A DNA stretch of 33,484 nucleotides from Streptosporangium canum. Its GTDB lineage: Bacteria > Actinomycetota > Actinomycetes > Streptosporangiales > Streptosporangiaceae. The translations under genes were made by a program, and so were the position numbers. Of this stretch, positions 1-8,465 are shown piece by piece (within the stretch, counting starts at the first letter, position 1; each line of letters begins with the position of its first letter). The notes below the pieces were generated by a model, which worked only from the letters and a program-made list of their open reading frames with translations, had not been told where the DNA came from and searched no databases. The DNA is taken from contig NZ_FOQY01000056.1 in assembly GCF_900113865.1 (NCBI RefSeq), forward strand, positions 1 through 33,484. Reading direction: 5' to 3'.

Positions 1-37
1 AATCGAACAAACTATCATTCGGTCCATGTCACCGTGA

Positions 38-232
38 TGGGAACCGAACCCCGATATCCGCAGAGGCCGGACCGTCGTCCACAGCCTTCACGCCCACGTG
101 GTCTTCACGCCTATCTGCGGGGCGGGCACTTTTGGTCCCCGCCCTCCTTCGCCCTGCTTCGCCGCTTCATGCGGCGGCGCCCCGCCGTCGATCATCGAGG
201 AGTACCTCGAGAACCAGAAACGGCCGGGCTGA
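38..232 (+). pseudogene. tnpA: IS200-type transposase TnpA relic, middle deleted
   Basis: Read in the frame ending at TGA 230-232, this stretch begins with a segment that looks like the N-terminus of an IS200/IS605 Y1 transposase (RRGRTVVHSLHAHVVFTP, about 62-115) and ends with the usual C-terminal tail of the same family (GGAPPSIIEEYLENQKRP, about 173-226). Intact TnpA proteins are about 130-150 residues. Here the two ends are separated by only about 20 unrelated codons, so the catalytic middle, including the HUH motif and nucleophilic tyrosine, is gone. A stop (TGA 35-37) lies just upstream in frame and no start codon is evident. The fragment is therefore inactive. The assignment is by recognition of family sequence patterns, not by alignment. 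Confidence 0.65.
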
Positions 233-295
233 GCAGCTCACGTAAACCAACTGTCACGGCACCGCTCGGGCCTGGAGGCCCTCCCGCGCTGTCGT

Positions 296-325
296 TTCCT
301 CCCGGGCGTAAACGCCCGGGGTTCC
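296..325 (-). mobile_element. hairpin resembling the right end of an IS200/IS605 element
   Basis: An 8-bp perfect inverted repeat CCCGGGCG (301-308) and CGCCCGGG (313-320) encloses the loop TAAA. Read on the minus strand it is preceded by GGAAC and followed by AGGAAACG. That is the arrangement commonly seen at the right end of actinobacterial IS200/IS605 elements, just after tnpB, where the DNA hairpin also forms the 3' part of the tnpB guide RNA. No tnpB reading frame survives next to it. Together with the deleted tnpA at 38-232 it marks an insertion-sequence scar. It could also be a simple terminator-like hairpin. Confidence 0.45.
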
Positions 326-347
326 ACGCCAGATCACGCTGAATTCG

Positions 348-449
348 GTGCTGAACCCGCTGTCGCGCAGCGAGTTCGAGCGCTCGGTGATGACGCCGGT
401 CGCGCTGGTGATGGGGGCGGTGTTCCCGGTGGTGACGTTGACCGCGTAG
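348..449 (+). pseudogene. C-terminal tail of an unidentified, probably membrane, protein
   Basis: The frame directly after the IS-type hairpin reads VLNPLSRSEFERSVMTPVAL and then a hydrophobic stretch before TAG 447-449. It looks like the last 30-40 residues of a real protein whose upstream part was cut off by the insertion sequence at 38-325. I do not recognise the family. From 450 to 727 I see no further gene; the sequence there has no convincing codon pattern on either strand. Confidence 0.25.
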
Positions 450-727
450 CAGCGGGTACGCCGGCGCGGTATTGCCGGGTCTGCTGCTCGGCTCTGGTTC
501 TGGTCTGGATCCGTTGCGGGGGTTGGGGGATCAGCACTTCCCACGCGCAGTCTTCTGGGACGCCGGCCGCTTCGACGGCTCGGCGTTCGACGAGGCAGCT
601 CATCGACGGGCTTCGCCGGCGGGTTCGTGGCGGGGCGCCAGAATCGGCCCGCCCCGCTGCTGGCTATCCTGTGGCACGTCGAGCCGGGCACGGCTCCCCA
701 CCACGAGCCCACCGGAAGGCGACGACC

Positions 728-1912
728 GTGACAGCCTCCCAGCGCCGGAGCACATGGCCGGCGACGACGGTGGTGGTGGTGGTGGTGCACGTGGTCCTGG
801 CCCTCCTGACGGTGATCATCCTGGCGGGCGTCTGGCACCTCGGCGCGGACCTGTGGCAGATCTTCGCCACGGCGGGTGCTGCCGGCCTGCTCCATGTGGG
901 AGCGGTGGTGGCCCATCGACGGCCGTGGGTGGGGTATGCGATCGGCGCGCTGGCGATGCTCGTCCTGGTGTTGACGCCCTTCCTGGGGTGGTCACCGAAC
1001 ATGCTGCCCTCGGCTGTGTGCTTCCCCCTCGCGTTGTGGCGGCTGACCAGCCGGGTCTCGGTCAGGTCCTCGGTGGTCGCGCTGGCCGTCGCCGCGCTCG
1101 GGATCGTCCTCACCGAGCTGGTGGCGTGGGCCCGGCTGCCCTCTGACACCCCTGGGTGGACCCGCCTGGTCGAGGGCGGGCTGCTGATGCTCGTGGTCGG
1201 CGGCGTGTGGCTTGCGGCCCTGCTGGTACGTCGCAGGCACGAGGCCGACCGACGGGCCGAGAGCGAACGACTGGCCGCGGCGGTCGCGGACGAACGGGCC
1301 GGCATCCGCCGCGACCTGCACGACGTGATCGCCCACACGGTCACCGTCATGGTCGCGCGGATCGAGGCCGCGGCGGTGACGACGGCGGATCCGGCGACCC
1401 GCCGCGAACTCGGCGACATCGCCGAGGCCGGCCGGGACGCCCACCAAGGTCTGCGAGCGATGCTGGCCACCCTGGGCCCGGCCACCGTGGCGCCGCGCGC
1501 CGATTCCCGGCCCGGAGAGGTCCCGATCTCGCTCGACGCCCTCCCCGACCTCGTGGCCTCGGCGGCGAGCCCGCTCCACGCGGTGACGTTCGCGGAGGTG
1601 GGTGAGCGACGGCCACTGAGCCTGAGTGCCGAGGTCGCGGCGGTCCGGGCCGTGCAGGAGGGCATCACCAACGCGCTGCGCCACCTCGAACCACCGGTCG
1701 AGGTGACCGTTCGCCTGCGCTGGACCCCGGCCGAGCTGGCCGTGGAGGTGCGCGACGACGGCGGCAAGGCGCTCCGCGACGTCGGCAGCCAGGGGACCGG
1801 CTTGATAGGGATCGAGGAACGTGTGCGTACCGCGGGCGGCACCCTGTCGATCGACGACGGGGACGACGGATGGGTGCTGCGGGCGCGGCTCCCCACGAAG
1901 GAGGGCGCATGA
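728..1912 (+). CDS. sensor histidine kinase, NarL-partner (HisKA_3) type
   Basis: This is the membrane sensor of a two-component system: it autophosphorylates on histidine and passes the phosphate to the regulator encoded next to it. The protein is 394 residues from GTG 728, chosen because GGAAGG (714-719) lies 8 nt upstream. The N-terminal half carries about five hydrophobic segments (roughly residues 12-155) with short loops, so it lacks a large extracellular sensor domain. The dimerisation/phosphoacceptor motif is RRDLHDVIAH with His198, typical of HisKA_3. The ATP-binding domain follows, with the N box around residues 300-320 (VQEGITNALRH), a D-x-G segment (VRDDGG) and a GTGLIGIEERV G box. 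The stop overlaps the regulator start (ATGA), showing translational coupling. The signal sensed is unknown. Confidence 0.93.
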   Translation: MTASQRRSTWPATTVVVVVVHVVLALLTVIILAGVWHLGADLWQIFATAGAAGLLHVGAVVAHRRPWVGYAIGALAMLVLVLTPFLGWSPNMLPSAVCFPLALWRLTSRVSVRSSVVALAVAALGIVLTELVAWARLPSDTPGWTRLVEGGLLMLVVGGVWLAALLVRRRHEADRRAESERLAAAVADERAGIRRDLHDVIAHTVTVMVARIEAAAVTTADPATRRELGDIAEAGRDAHQGLRAMLATLGPATVAPRADSRPGEVPISLDALPDLVASAASPLHAVTFAEVGERRPLSLSAEVAAVRAVQEGITNALRHLEPPVEVTVRLRWTPAELAVEVRDDGGKALRDVGSQGTGLIGIEERVRTAGGTLSIDDGDDGWVLRARLPTKEGA

Positions 1913-2571
1913 CCGGGATCCGTGTCATGCTCGTCGACGATCAGGAGCTGCTGCGGGCCTCGCTCCGTACGGTGCTGTCGGCCGACGAACGCATCGAGGT
2001 CACCCACGACGTCGCGAACGGCGGCGACGCGGTCGAGGTCGTCCGGCGGCACCGCCTCGACGTGGTGCTGATGGACATCCGCATGCCGCGCATGGACGGG
2101 GTCGCCGCCACGGCGGAGATCGTCAGGATCGCACCGGCGACCCGGGTGCTCATGCTGACGACGTTCGATGACGACGAACTGGTCGTGGCCGCCATCCGGG
2201 CCGGCGCGAGCGGCTACCTGACCAAGGACGTCCGGCCCGCCGCCCTGGCCCAGGCCGTGTGTGACGTCGCCTCCGGGACGTCGGCGCTGGCCCCGGGGGT
2301 GGCCGCGACGATCCTCGATCTCGTACGGCAGGTGCCGGTGCGGAGGACGGCGGCCCTGGACGGCCTCACCCCACGCGAGGTCGAGATCTTCGGCCTGCTC
2401 GCCCGCGGCAGGTCCAACGGCGAGATCTGCGCGGAACTGGTGCTGAGCGAGAACACGGTGAAGTCGCACGTCCGGGCCATCCTGCAGAAACTGGACCTGC
2501 GCGACCGCGTGCACGCGGTGATCCACGCGTACGAGAACGGGCTTGTGGGTCGCAACGATCTGCCTGACTGA
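1909..2571 (+). CDS. response regulator, NarL/FixJ family
   Basis: This is the DNA-binding partner of the preceding kinase, 220 residues. The receiver domain (residues 4-120) has the acidic pair D10/D11, the phosphoacceptor D56 in VVLMDIRMP, a conserved Thr in LMLTTF and the Lys in SGYLTKD. A LuxR-type helix-turn-helix occupies about residues 150-212 (LTPREVEIFGLLARGRSN, then SENTVKSHVRAILQKLDLRDR). The ATG overlaps the kinase stop by four bases. The pair probably forms its own operon from a promoter upstream of 728. Target genes are not evident; the next gene is a decayed hydrolase. Confidence 0.95.
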   Translation: MTGIRVMLVDDQELLRASLRTVLSADERIEVTHDVANGGDAVEVVRRHRLDVVLMDIRMPRMDGVAATAEIVRIAPATRVLMLTTFDDDELVVAAIRAGASGYLTKDVRPAALAQAVCDVASGTSALAPGVAATILDLVRQVPVRRTAALDGLTPREVEIFGLLARGRSNGEICAELVLSENTVKSHVRAILQKLDLRDRVHAVIHAYENGLVGRNDLPD

Positions 2572-2649
2572 GATTCCATCCTGCCGGGTGGTGCCGTCTC
2601 ACCCCTTGGTGTGATGTCGGCCGGTGACGCCCGGCCTAGGTTCGACGTC

Positions 2650-3372
2650 GTGCGATTCCCACGTCTGCGCCTTCCTCGGGTGATCTCCCTCCTCGTTCTC
2701 GGCGGTGTGCTCGTCGCCGTGCTGCTCGGCTGGACGGCACCGGCCCATGCCGCCGGCGGACGACTCGTCGACGACTACCGCTCGGTCTACGGCACGCCGG
2801 GGGTCGCGGCGGCCGTGATCGACGGGTCGTCGGTCGAGACGATCGTCCGCGGCCGGGACGGGGACGGCAACGCGGTGACGGCGCGGACCCGGTTCCGGAT
2901 CGCGTCGATGAGCGAGTCGATGACGGCTGCGGCGATCATGCTGCTGGTCGACCGGGACCGCGTCTCCCTGGACGACCCGGTCGTCAAGCTCCTGCCCGAC
3001 TTCCAGATGGCCGATCCGCGCTTCGCCCGGATCACCGTGCGCCAGGTCCTCAGCCACACCTCGGGGCTGTCGAACAGCACGGACAACGAGTATGTGTTCC
3101 CGCCGCCGCGCGGCGCGCCGGCCGAGGCTGGTTCCGCGGCTCGTGCCCCTTGCCCTGGTGACGGTGCTGGGTGTGGTGCTGCCGACGCTGATCTGGGGGG
3201 CGTTCAACTTCCAGTACTGGATCGTCACCGCCTGGCTGCTGCGCTGCTGGCGCTCTTCTGCCTCATCTGCTGCGTGCTCGGGGCGGTCGCACTCGGCCGT
3301 CGCCTCTGGTGCTTCCACCGCGCCGGTCAGGCGACCTTCGCACCGGTACGGCTGGCCACGACGGACAGCTGA
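2650..3372 (+). pseudogene. decayed class C beta-lactamase-like serine hydrolase with lost middle
   Basis: The start is a signal peptide (GTG 2650, hydrophobic core then PAHA) followed by the first third of a beta-lactamase/PBP-like serine hydrolase, up to LSHTSGLSNSTDNEYVFPPP (about 3060-3110). The central part with the YxN and HTG-type motifs is absent. The sequence then jumps to a hydrophobic membrane tail typical of the end of such proteins, first in another frame (LVPLALVTVLGVVLPTLIWG, about 3125-3195), then back in the first frame (ALLALFCLICCVLGAVALG, about 3236-3300). The catalytic SxxK is also changed: the sequence reads SMSE where SxxK is expected. Internal deletion, two frame changes and the lost lysine make it a clear pseudogene. 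Confidence 0.8.
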
Positions 3373-3486
3373 CCTGGGCGAGAACCTGGCCGAACATCTC
3401 GCGCCGCGGACCCGCGCCGGGGCCTCCAAGGGGACCAGGACAGGCGCGGGTCGTGGGCCACGGCTACTGCTCCACCACTCGTCTCA

Positions 3487-4944
3487 TCAGTGCCCGCCGT
3501 GTCCGTGCCCGTGGCCGACGAAGGATCCGGACGGCTTGCCGGCCGGCACCAGGCCGAGCGCGACCACTGCCGCGGCTGCCGCGGTGACCGCGCACACGGT
3601 GAGTGCGGCGGTGAAGCCGCCGACGCCGGCCGCGCCGGGCGCGAGACTCGCGGCGGCCACCGTGGAGACGACGGCGACCCCGATCGATCCGCCGAGCTCG
3701 TGGAAGGTGTTGATGACGCCGGAGGCCACGCCGGCCTCGGCGGGCGGGACGTTGGCCATGGTCGTGGTGGTGGCGGTGACGAACGCCGGGCCGATGCCGA
3801 AGGCGGCGAGGACGAAGCCGGGCAGGAGGGTGGCGTAGGCGCTGCTCTCGGGGGAGATCCGGGTCATCAGGGCCGCACCGGCGGCGGTGAGCAGGAAGGC
3901 GGCCACGGCGACGGGCCGGCCGCCGATCTTCCCGATGAGATGGCCGCCCAGGTGCGCGCCGGCGGTGATGGCGATCGCGACCGGCAGGAATGTCAGGCCG
4001 GTCTTCAGCGCGCTGAACCCGAGCACCTGCTGGAGGTAGAACGAGCTGACGAAGAACAGCGCGAGCATCAGCCCGGTGGCGATCAGCATCACGAACGTGC
4101 CCGAGATCACCGGGCGGCGGGCGAGCGTCTCGGCCCGCATCAGGGGAGCCTTGACGCCGCGCTCGACCGCCACGAACACCGCGTAGAGGATCACGGACGC
4201 GATCAGGGGGAGGAAGGTTCCGGCCGCGCTCCAGCCGGCGTCGCCGGCGTTGACGAGGCCGTAGATCAGCAGAGCGGTGGCGGCGGTGACGACGAGCGCA
4301 CCGGGCACGTCCACCCGCTGCCGGACCGGAGGCCGGCCGTCGGCGCGCACGACCGAGGGAAGCACGAGGAAGACCAGCAGCCCGATGGGCACGTTGACGA
4401 AGAACCCCCACTCCCAGCCCGGACCGGCGGTGAGGACGCCGCCGAGCAGGACGCCCACCGCGGCTCCCGTCCCGCCGATCGCCGCCCACACGCCCAGGGC
4501 GCGGTTGCGCAGCGGGCCGTGGAAGGCGGTCGTGATGATCGCCAGGGCTGACGGCGACAGCAGGGCGGCCCCGACTCCCTGTACGGCGCGGCCCGCGATG
4601 AGCACGGTGCCGTTCGGGGCCAGGCCGCAGGCCAGCGAGGCGAGGGTGAACAGGATGAGTCCCGCCAGCAGCGTGCGCCGTGCCCCGAGCGCGTCGGCGA
4701 GCCGCCCGCCGAGCACCATCAGGCCGCCGAAGCACAGCGTGTACGTCGTCACCACCCAGGTGAGCGCCTCGCGGTCGAGCGCGAGGTCGCCGCCGATGCT
4801 GGGCAGGGCGACCTGGACGACGGTGATGTCGACGATCAGCACGAACTGCGCCAGGCAGAGCAGGACGAGTGCTGTCCACCCCCGGGAGCCGGGGGATGGT
4901 CGAGCTTCGGCCGTCGCGGGGTGCGCGGGGTGGCCATGACTCAT
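3487..4944 (-). CDS. MFS drug exporter, DHA2 (EmrB/QacA) type
   Basis: This is a proton-driven efflux permease, 485 residues, with 14 predicted membrane segments from about residue 23 to 470. The first segment carries the DHA2 pattern VDITVVQVALPSIGGDL. Motif A between segments 2 and 3 reads GGRLADALGARR. The GWEWGFFVNVPIG segment is typical of the 14-segment drug-export group. The C-terminus ends in a histidine/glycine run (VGHGHGHGGH), which could bind metal or simply be a tail. The start ATG has AGAGG about 8 nt upstream. It is divergent from a TetR gene, with a perfect palindrome between them, so it is probably repressed by TetR and induced by its substrate, which cannot be read from the sequence. 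Confidence 0.93.
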   Translation of the reverse strand: MSHGHPAHPATAEARPSPGSRGWTALVLLCLAQFVLIVDITVVQVALPSIGGDLALDREALTWVVTTYTLCFGGLMVLGGRLADALGARRTLLAGLILFTLASLACGLAPNGTVLIAGRAVQGVGAALLSPSALAIITTAFHGPLRNRALGVWAAIGGTGAAVGVLLGGVLTAGPGWEWGFFVNVPIGLLVFLVLPSVVRADGRPPVRQRVDVPGALVVTAATALLIYGLVNAGDAGWSAAGTFLPLIASVILYAVFVAVERGVKAPLMRAETLARRPVISGTFVMLIATGLMLALFFVSSFYLQQVLGFSALKTGLTFLPVAIAITAGAHLGGHLIGKIGGRPVAVAAFLLTAAGAALMTRISPESSAYATLLPGFVLAAFGIGPAFVTATTTTMANVPPAEAGVASGVINTFHELGGSIGVAVVSTVAAASLAPGAAGVGGFTAALTVCAVTAAAAAVVALGLVPAGKPSGSFVGHGHGHGGH

Positions 4945-4982
4945 GGTGTGACCTCTTCATGATTCGCGAGCTCGATACCGAG

Positions 4983-5014
4983 CACTAATCCGAACACTAC
5001 TGTTCGGATTAGTG
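4983..5014. promoter_or_regulatory. perfect palindrome, probable TetR operator
   Basis: CACTAATCCGAACA (4983-4996) and its exact reverse complement TGTTCGGATTAGTG (5001-5014) flank a CTAC spacer. It lies in the 157-bp gap between the divergent MFS (start 4944) and TetR (start 5102) genes, 38 bp from the MFS start and 87 bp from the TetR start. A long perfect dyad in this position is the usual mark of a TetR-family operator controlling both promoters. That the neighbouring TetR binds it is inference from position and symmetry. Confidence 0.8.
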
Positions 5015-5101
5015 TAGCCATACGGGGGTAGGGCATGTCGAGCGCAGGGATGCGGATCAAGGTCGTACAGGCGCGGGGAAGGCATCGCCTACCCTTCCGT
5101 C

Positions 5102-5734
5102 ATGGCCACCACGCACAAGGACGCAGACGCCGGCGAACCGGCGCGCGGCCCCCTGTCCGGCCCCTCCTCCCGGGGCCGGCGCCGGGCCGACGCCGAACGG
5201 AGCATCGCGGCCATCGTCGACGCCGCGATGACGGCTTTCAGCGAGAACTCCGAGGTGAGCATGGTCGACATCGCTCGCGTGGCCGGTGTCGGCCGCGTCA
5301 CCCTCTACAGCCATTTCTCCTCCCGGGAGGAGCTCATGGACGTGGTCATGGCACACGCCGTCAAAGAGGCCAACGCCGTACTCGGCGGAGAGGAGGCAAA
5401 GGAGACGCCCGCACGGGAGGCGTTGGGCGAGCTGATCCGCTCCTCCTGGCAGATCCTCGGCCGGTACGGCCGGCTGCAGGTGGCCGCCCTGCGGGTGCTG
5501 GGCCCCGAGCGCATGCGCGAACATCACAACGAGCCGCTGGTCCGGGTCCGGAACATCGTCACCCGGGGCCGGCGGGAAGGGGTGATCCGCGACGACCTGC
5601 CCGAGGACTGGCTCGTCTCCGTCTTCTACAGCCTGTTGCACACGGCCGCTCTGGAGGTCGACTCCGGCCGCCTGCGGCCGGAGACCGCCGCCGACGCGCT
5701 GGAGGCGACCCTCCTGTCCGCCATCGGCGCGTAG
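5102..5734 (+). CDS. TetR/AcrR family transcriptional repressor
   Basis: A 210-residue regulator. The helix-turn-helix spans about residues 51-72 (VSMVDIARVAGVGRVTLYSH), with the conserved YSHF that ends the TetR DNA-binding domain. A variable 20-residue hydrophilic leader precedes it. The C-terminal two thirds (about 80-205) are helical and would form the ligand pocket and dimer face. It is divergent from the MFS exporter and faces the perfect palindrome at 4983-5014, so the likely role is ligand-relieved repression of the exporter and itself. The ATG at 5102 is the first good start in frame; no strong ribosome binding site is seen. Confidence 0.92.
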   Translation: MATTHKDADAGEPARGPLSGPSSRGRRRADAERSIAAIVDAAMTAFSENSEVSMVDIARVAGVGRVTLYSHFSSREELMDVVMAHAVKEANAVLGGEEAKETPAREALGELIRSSWQILGRYGRLQVAALRVLGPERMREHHNEPLVRVRNIVTRGRREGVIRDDLPEDWLVSVFYSLLHTAALEVDSGRLRPETAADALEATLLSAIGA

Positions 5735-5770
5735 CGTGCCGATGGCGCGTCTTCACGTCGGCGGGGTCCG

Positions 5771-7630
5771 TCAGGCCAGCCAGCCGCTGGAGCCGTCGGG
5801 GACGCTCGCCAGCAGCGCCCGGGTGTAGGGGTGGGTGGGCGCGTCGAGCACCTGCTCCGCCGGGCCGGTCTCCACGCATCGGCCGGACTCCAGCACGTAG
5901 ATCCGGTCGGCGATCTGCCGCACCACGGCGAGGTCGTGGGTGATGAACAGCATCGCCATCGACAGCCGTTCCCGCAGCTCGGCCAGGAGCCCGAGGATCT
6001 GCGCCTGCACCGAGACGTCGAGCGCCGACACCGGCTCGTCGCAGATCAGCAGGCGGGGCTCGCCCGCCACCGCGCGGGCTATCGCCACCCGCTGCCGCTC
6101 GCCCCCGGACAGGCCGGCCGGGCGCATCCCCGCCATGTCCCGGCCCAGGCCGACCGACTCCAGCAGCCGGGCGACGTCGTCCGGCGCGGCGGGCCGGCCG
6201 TCGGCCCACAGCGCCTCGCCCAGGGCCGCGCCGACGGTCCGGGCGGGGTTGAGCGTCGAGTAGGGGTCCTGGAAGATCATCTGCGCCGTGCGGCGGGCCT
6301 GGCGCACCGCGCCACGGCCCATCCGGCCGTAGTCGGAGCAGTCGGCGCCGCCGAGCAGGATCGTGCCCGCGTCCGGACGTTCCAGCCCGGCGACGCACCG
6401 GGCCAGTGTGGTCTTGCCCGAGCCCGACTCGCCGACCACGCCGACGACCTCGCCCGGGGCGACGGACAGGCTCACCCCGTCCAGCGCCGGCCGCCGCGCC
6501 CCGGCGAACGTCCTGCGCAGGTCCCGCACCCGCAGCACCGGGTCGGCGGTGACGGGGAGCGCGGGCGCGACACCCGGTTCGGGCGCGGGAGGCGCGGGAA
6601 GCTCCGTGGCCCGCAGGCACGCCGACAGCCGCGCGTCCCGTACGGCGGGCGCGCTGGACTCACCCCGCACGGCAGACACATCAGCGGGCGCGCCGGGCTC
6701 ATCCCGTACGGCAGGCACACCGGCGGGCGCGCCGGGCTCATCCCGTACGGCGCGCAGCTCCGGAACGCCGTCGCGGCACTCGGCCACCGCGAGGGCGCAC
6801 CGGTCGGCGAAGGCACACCGGTCGGCCACGGCGTCGTGGGCGGGCACGGAGCCGGCGACGGCGGGGATGACGGCGAGCCGCCGGTCCGCGGGCGGCTCGG
6901 CCGCCAGCAGGGCCCGGGTGTAGGGGTGAAGCTGCTCCCGCCGTACGGCCGCCGCTCCGCCCGCCTCCATGAGCCGTCCCGCGTACATCACCATGACCCG
7001 GTCGCAGGTGGAGAACGCCAGGCGCAGGTCGTGGGTGATGAGCACGAACGCCATGTGCCGCTCGCGCTGGACACGCCGGACGAGGGCGAGCACCTCGCGC
7101 TGGGTGGTGGCGTCGAGCGCGGTCGTCGGCTCGTCCGCCACCAGCACACTCGGCCCGCCGGCCAGCGCGGCGGCCAGCCCGACACGCTGCCGCATGCCGC
7201 CGGAGAGCTGGAAGGGGTAGCGCCCGGCCACGTCGGCGGGCAGCCCGACCTCCGCCAGCAGCCGGGGCACCTCGGCCTTCGCGTCGGCCCCCCGGGGCAA
7301 CCCGTCGGCGATCTGCCGCCCGACTCCGCGCAACGGGTTGAGCAGGGTGAACGGGTCCTGCATGAGGAGGGAGACCACGCCGCCGCGCTGCCGCGCCCGG
7401 GCGCGGGGGTCGTCGTCCACCCGCTCACCCGCGATGCGCACCGTTCCGGCGGCCTCCAGCCCGCGAGGCAGCAGGCCCAGCATGGCCCGGACCGTGAGCG
7501 ACTTGCCCGAACCGGACTCCCCCACGATCGCGACGGACTCCCCCGGCGCGACCTCGAAGGTCACCCCCGACAGCAGGGTCCGCCCGGTCGCGGGCTGGCG
7601 CACGGTGAGCCCCTCGACGGCGATTCCCAT
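5771..7630 (-). CDS. peptide ABC transporter ATPase, fused DppD-DppF
   Basis: A 619-residue protein with two complete nucleotide-binding domains that energise the DppB/DppC channel. Domain 1: Walker A GESGSGKS (37-44), signature LSGGMRQ (142-148), Walker B VLVADEPTTALD (D166/E167), H-loop H200. Domain 2: Walker A GESGSGKTT (400-408), a second LSGGERQR signature and Walker B LICDEPVSALD. After domain 1 comes the oligopeptide-transporter C-terminal region with HPYTRALL and the Cys cluster C272, C278, C285 and C338. Between C285 and C338 lies an expanded 13-residue repeat. Separate DppD and DppF proteins are usual; fused forms are known in actinobacteria. It starts one base after the DppC stop (7632) and ends the operon. 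Confidence 0.94.
   Translation of the reverse strand: MGIAVEGLTVRQPATGRTLLSGVTFEVAPGESVAIVGESGSGKSLTVRAMLGLLPRGLEAAGTVRIAGERVDDDPRARARQRGGVVSLLMQDPFTLLNPLRGVGRQIADGLPRGADAKAEVPRLLAEVGLPADVAGRYPFQLSGGMRQRVGLAAALAGGPSVLVADEPTTALDATTQREVLALVRRVQRERHMAFVLITHDLRLAFSTCDRVMVMYAGRLMEAGGAAAVRREQLHPYTRALLAAEPPADRRLAVIPAVAGSVPAHDAVADRCAFADRCALAVAECRDGVPELRAVRDEPGAPAGVPAVRDEPGAPADVSAVRGESSAPAVRDARLSACLRATELPAPPAPEPGVAPALPVTADPVLRVRDLRRTFAGARRPALDGVSLSVAPGEVVGVVGESGSGKTTLARCVAGLERPDAGTILLGGADCSDYGRMGRGAVRQARRTAQMIFQDPYSTLNPARTVGAALGEALWADGRPAAPDDVARLLESVGLGRDMAGMRPAGLSGGERQRVAIARAVAGEPRLLICDEPVSALDVSVQAQILGLLAELRERLSMAMLFITHDLAVVRQIADRIYVLESGRCVETGPAEQVLDAPTHPYTRALLASVPDGSSGWLA
6641..6751 (-). repeat. in-frame 39-bp tandem repeat in the ATPase linker
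   Basis: Nearly three copies of a 13-residue unit occupy residues 294-330 of the fused ATPase: AVRDEPGAPAGVP, AVRDEPGAPADVS, then the diverged AVRGESSAPAV. The DNA copies share the core GGGCGCGCCGGGCTCATCCC. The period is 39 bp, a multiple of three, so copy-number change would keep the frame. The repeats sit inside the Cys-containing C-terminal motif of the first ATPase half, spreading its last cysteine away from the other three. Confidence 0.85.
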
Positions 7631-7631
7631 G

Positions 7632-8465
7632 TCAGCGTGTCCTTCCGCGCCGGTCGACGCGTTCGTACAGCCAGTCGCCCACGATGTTGAGCGCGGCGGC
7701 GGTGGCGATGATGGCGAGGCCGGGAGCGATCACGGCCCAGGGGTTGGCGAGGAGCTGGGTGCGGTTGTCCGACAGCGTGCGCCCCCAGTCGGGCGAGCCG
7801 GCGGGGACGCCGAGGCCGAGGAAGGACAGCGAGGCCAGCGACACCAGCGCGTAGGCGAAGTTGAGGAAGGCGTTGGCCAGCGCGACGGGGGCGATGTTCG
7901 GCCACACGTGCCTCGTCATGATCCGCCAGGCGGAGAGGTTCTTCAGCCGCGCCGCCTCCACGTAGGGCCGGTGCCGCTGCTCCAGCACGGCCCCGCGCAC
8001 CACCCGCGTGTCGGTGGGCGCGAACAGCACCACCAGCACGGCGATCGCCAGGCCGTACCCGCCGCCCAGGACCCCGGCGACGACGATCGCCACGAGGAGG
8101 GCGGGCAGGGAGAACATCAGGTCCGCCCAGCGCATGGCCAGCGCGTCGGCCCAGCCGCCGAGGTATCCGGCGGGCAGGCCCACGAGGTTGCCGATGAGCA
8201 TCGACCCCGCGGCGACGCACAACGCCCCCGGCACCGCCGTACGGGCTCCGGCGACCAGCAGCTCCAGCACGTCGCGGCCGAGATCGTCGGTGCCCAGCGG
8301 GTGGCCGGGCCCCGGGCCGGAGATGCCCAGCATCAGGTCCTGGCCGGTCGCGTCCGGCACCAGCCAGGGGGCGAACGCGGCGGCGACCGCGACCGCGAGG
8401 AGGATGGCGAGCGCGGTGACCACGCTCACCGGCGGACGCGTCACGACTCTCGATGGACGTGTCAC
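7632..8465 (-). CDS. dppC: peptide ABC transporter permease DppC
   Basis: The inner-membrane partner of DppB, 277 residues. The N-terminal membrane segment (about 14-34) is followed by HPLGTDDLGRDVL, the hallmark of DppC/OppC N-termini. The transport domain has about five further membrane segments. The cytoplasmic EAA loop that docks the ATPase reads EAARLKNLSAWRIMTRHVWPN. GTG 8465 is chosen because it overlaps the DppB stop as GTGA, a coupled start; a second GTG seven codons later is possible. It ends one base before the ATPase start. Substrate is inferred to be short peptides from operon content. Confidence 0.92.
   Translation of the reverse strand: MTRPSRVVTRPPVSVVTALAILLAVAVAAAFAPWLVPDATGQDLMLGISGPGPGHPLGTDDLGRDVLELLVAGARTAVPGALCVAAGSMLIGNLVGLPAGYLGGWADALAMRWADLMFSLPALLVAIVVAGVLGGGYGLAIAVLVVLFAPTDTRVVRGAVLEQRHRPYVEAARLKNLSAWRIMTRHVWPNIAPVALANAFLNFAYALVSLASLSFLGLGVPAGSPDWGRTLSDNRTQLLANPWAVIAPGLAIIATAAALNIVGDWLYERVDRRGRTR

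Noticed and set aside
664..2526. A 620-residue minus-strand frame over the two-component genes
   Set aside because: The plus strand encodes clear kinase and regulator motifs; the minus frame has only low-complexity Arg/Ser/His sequence.
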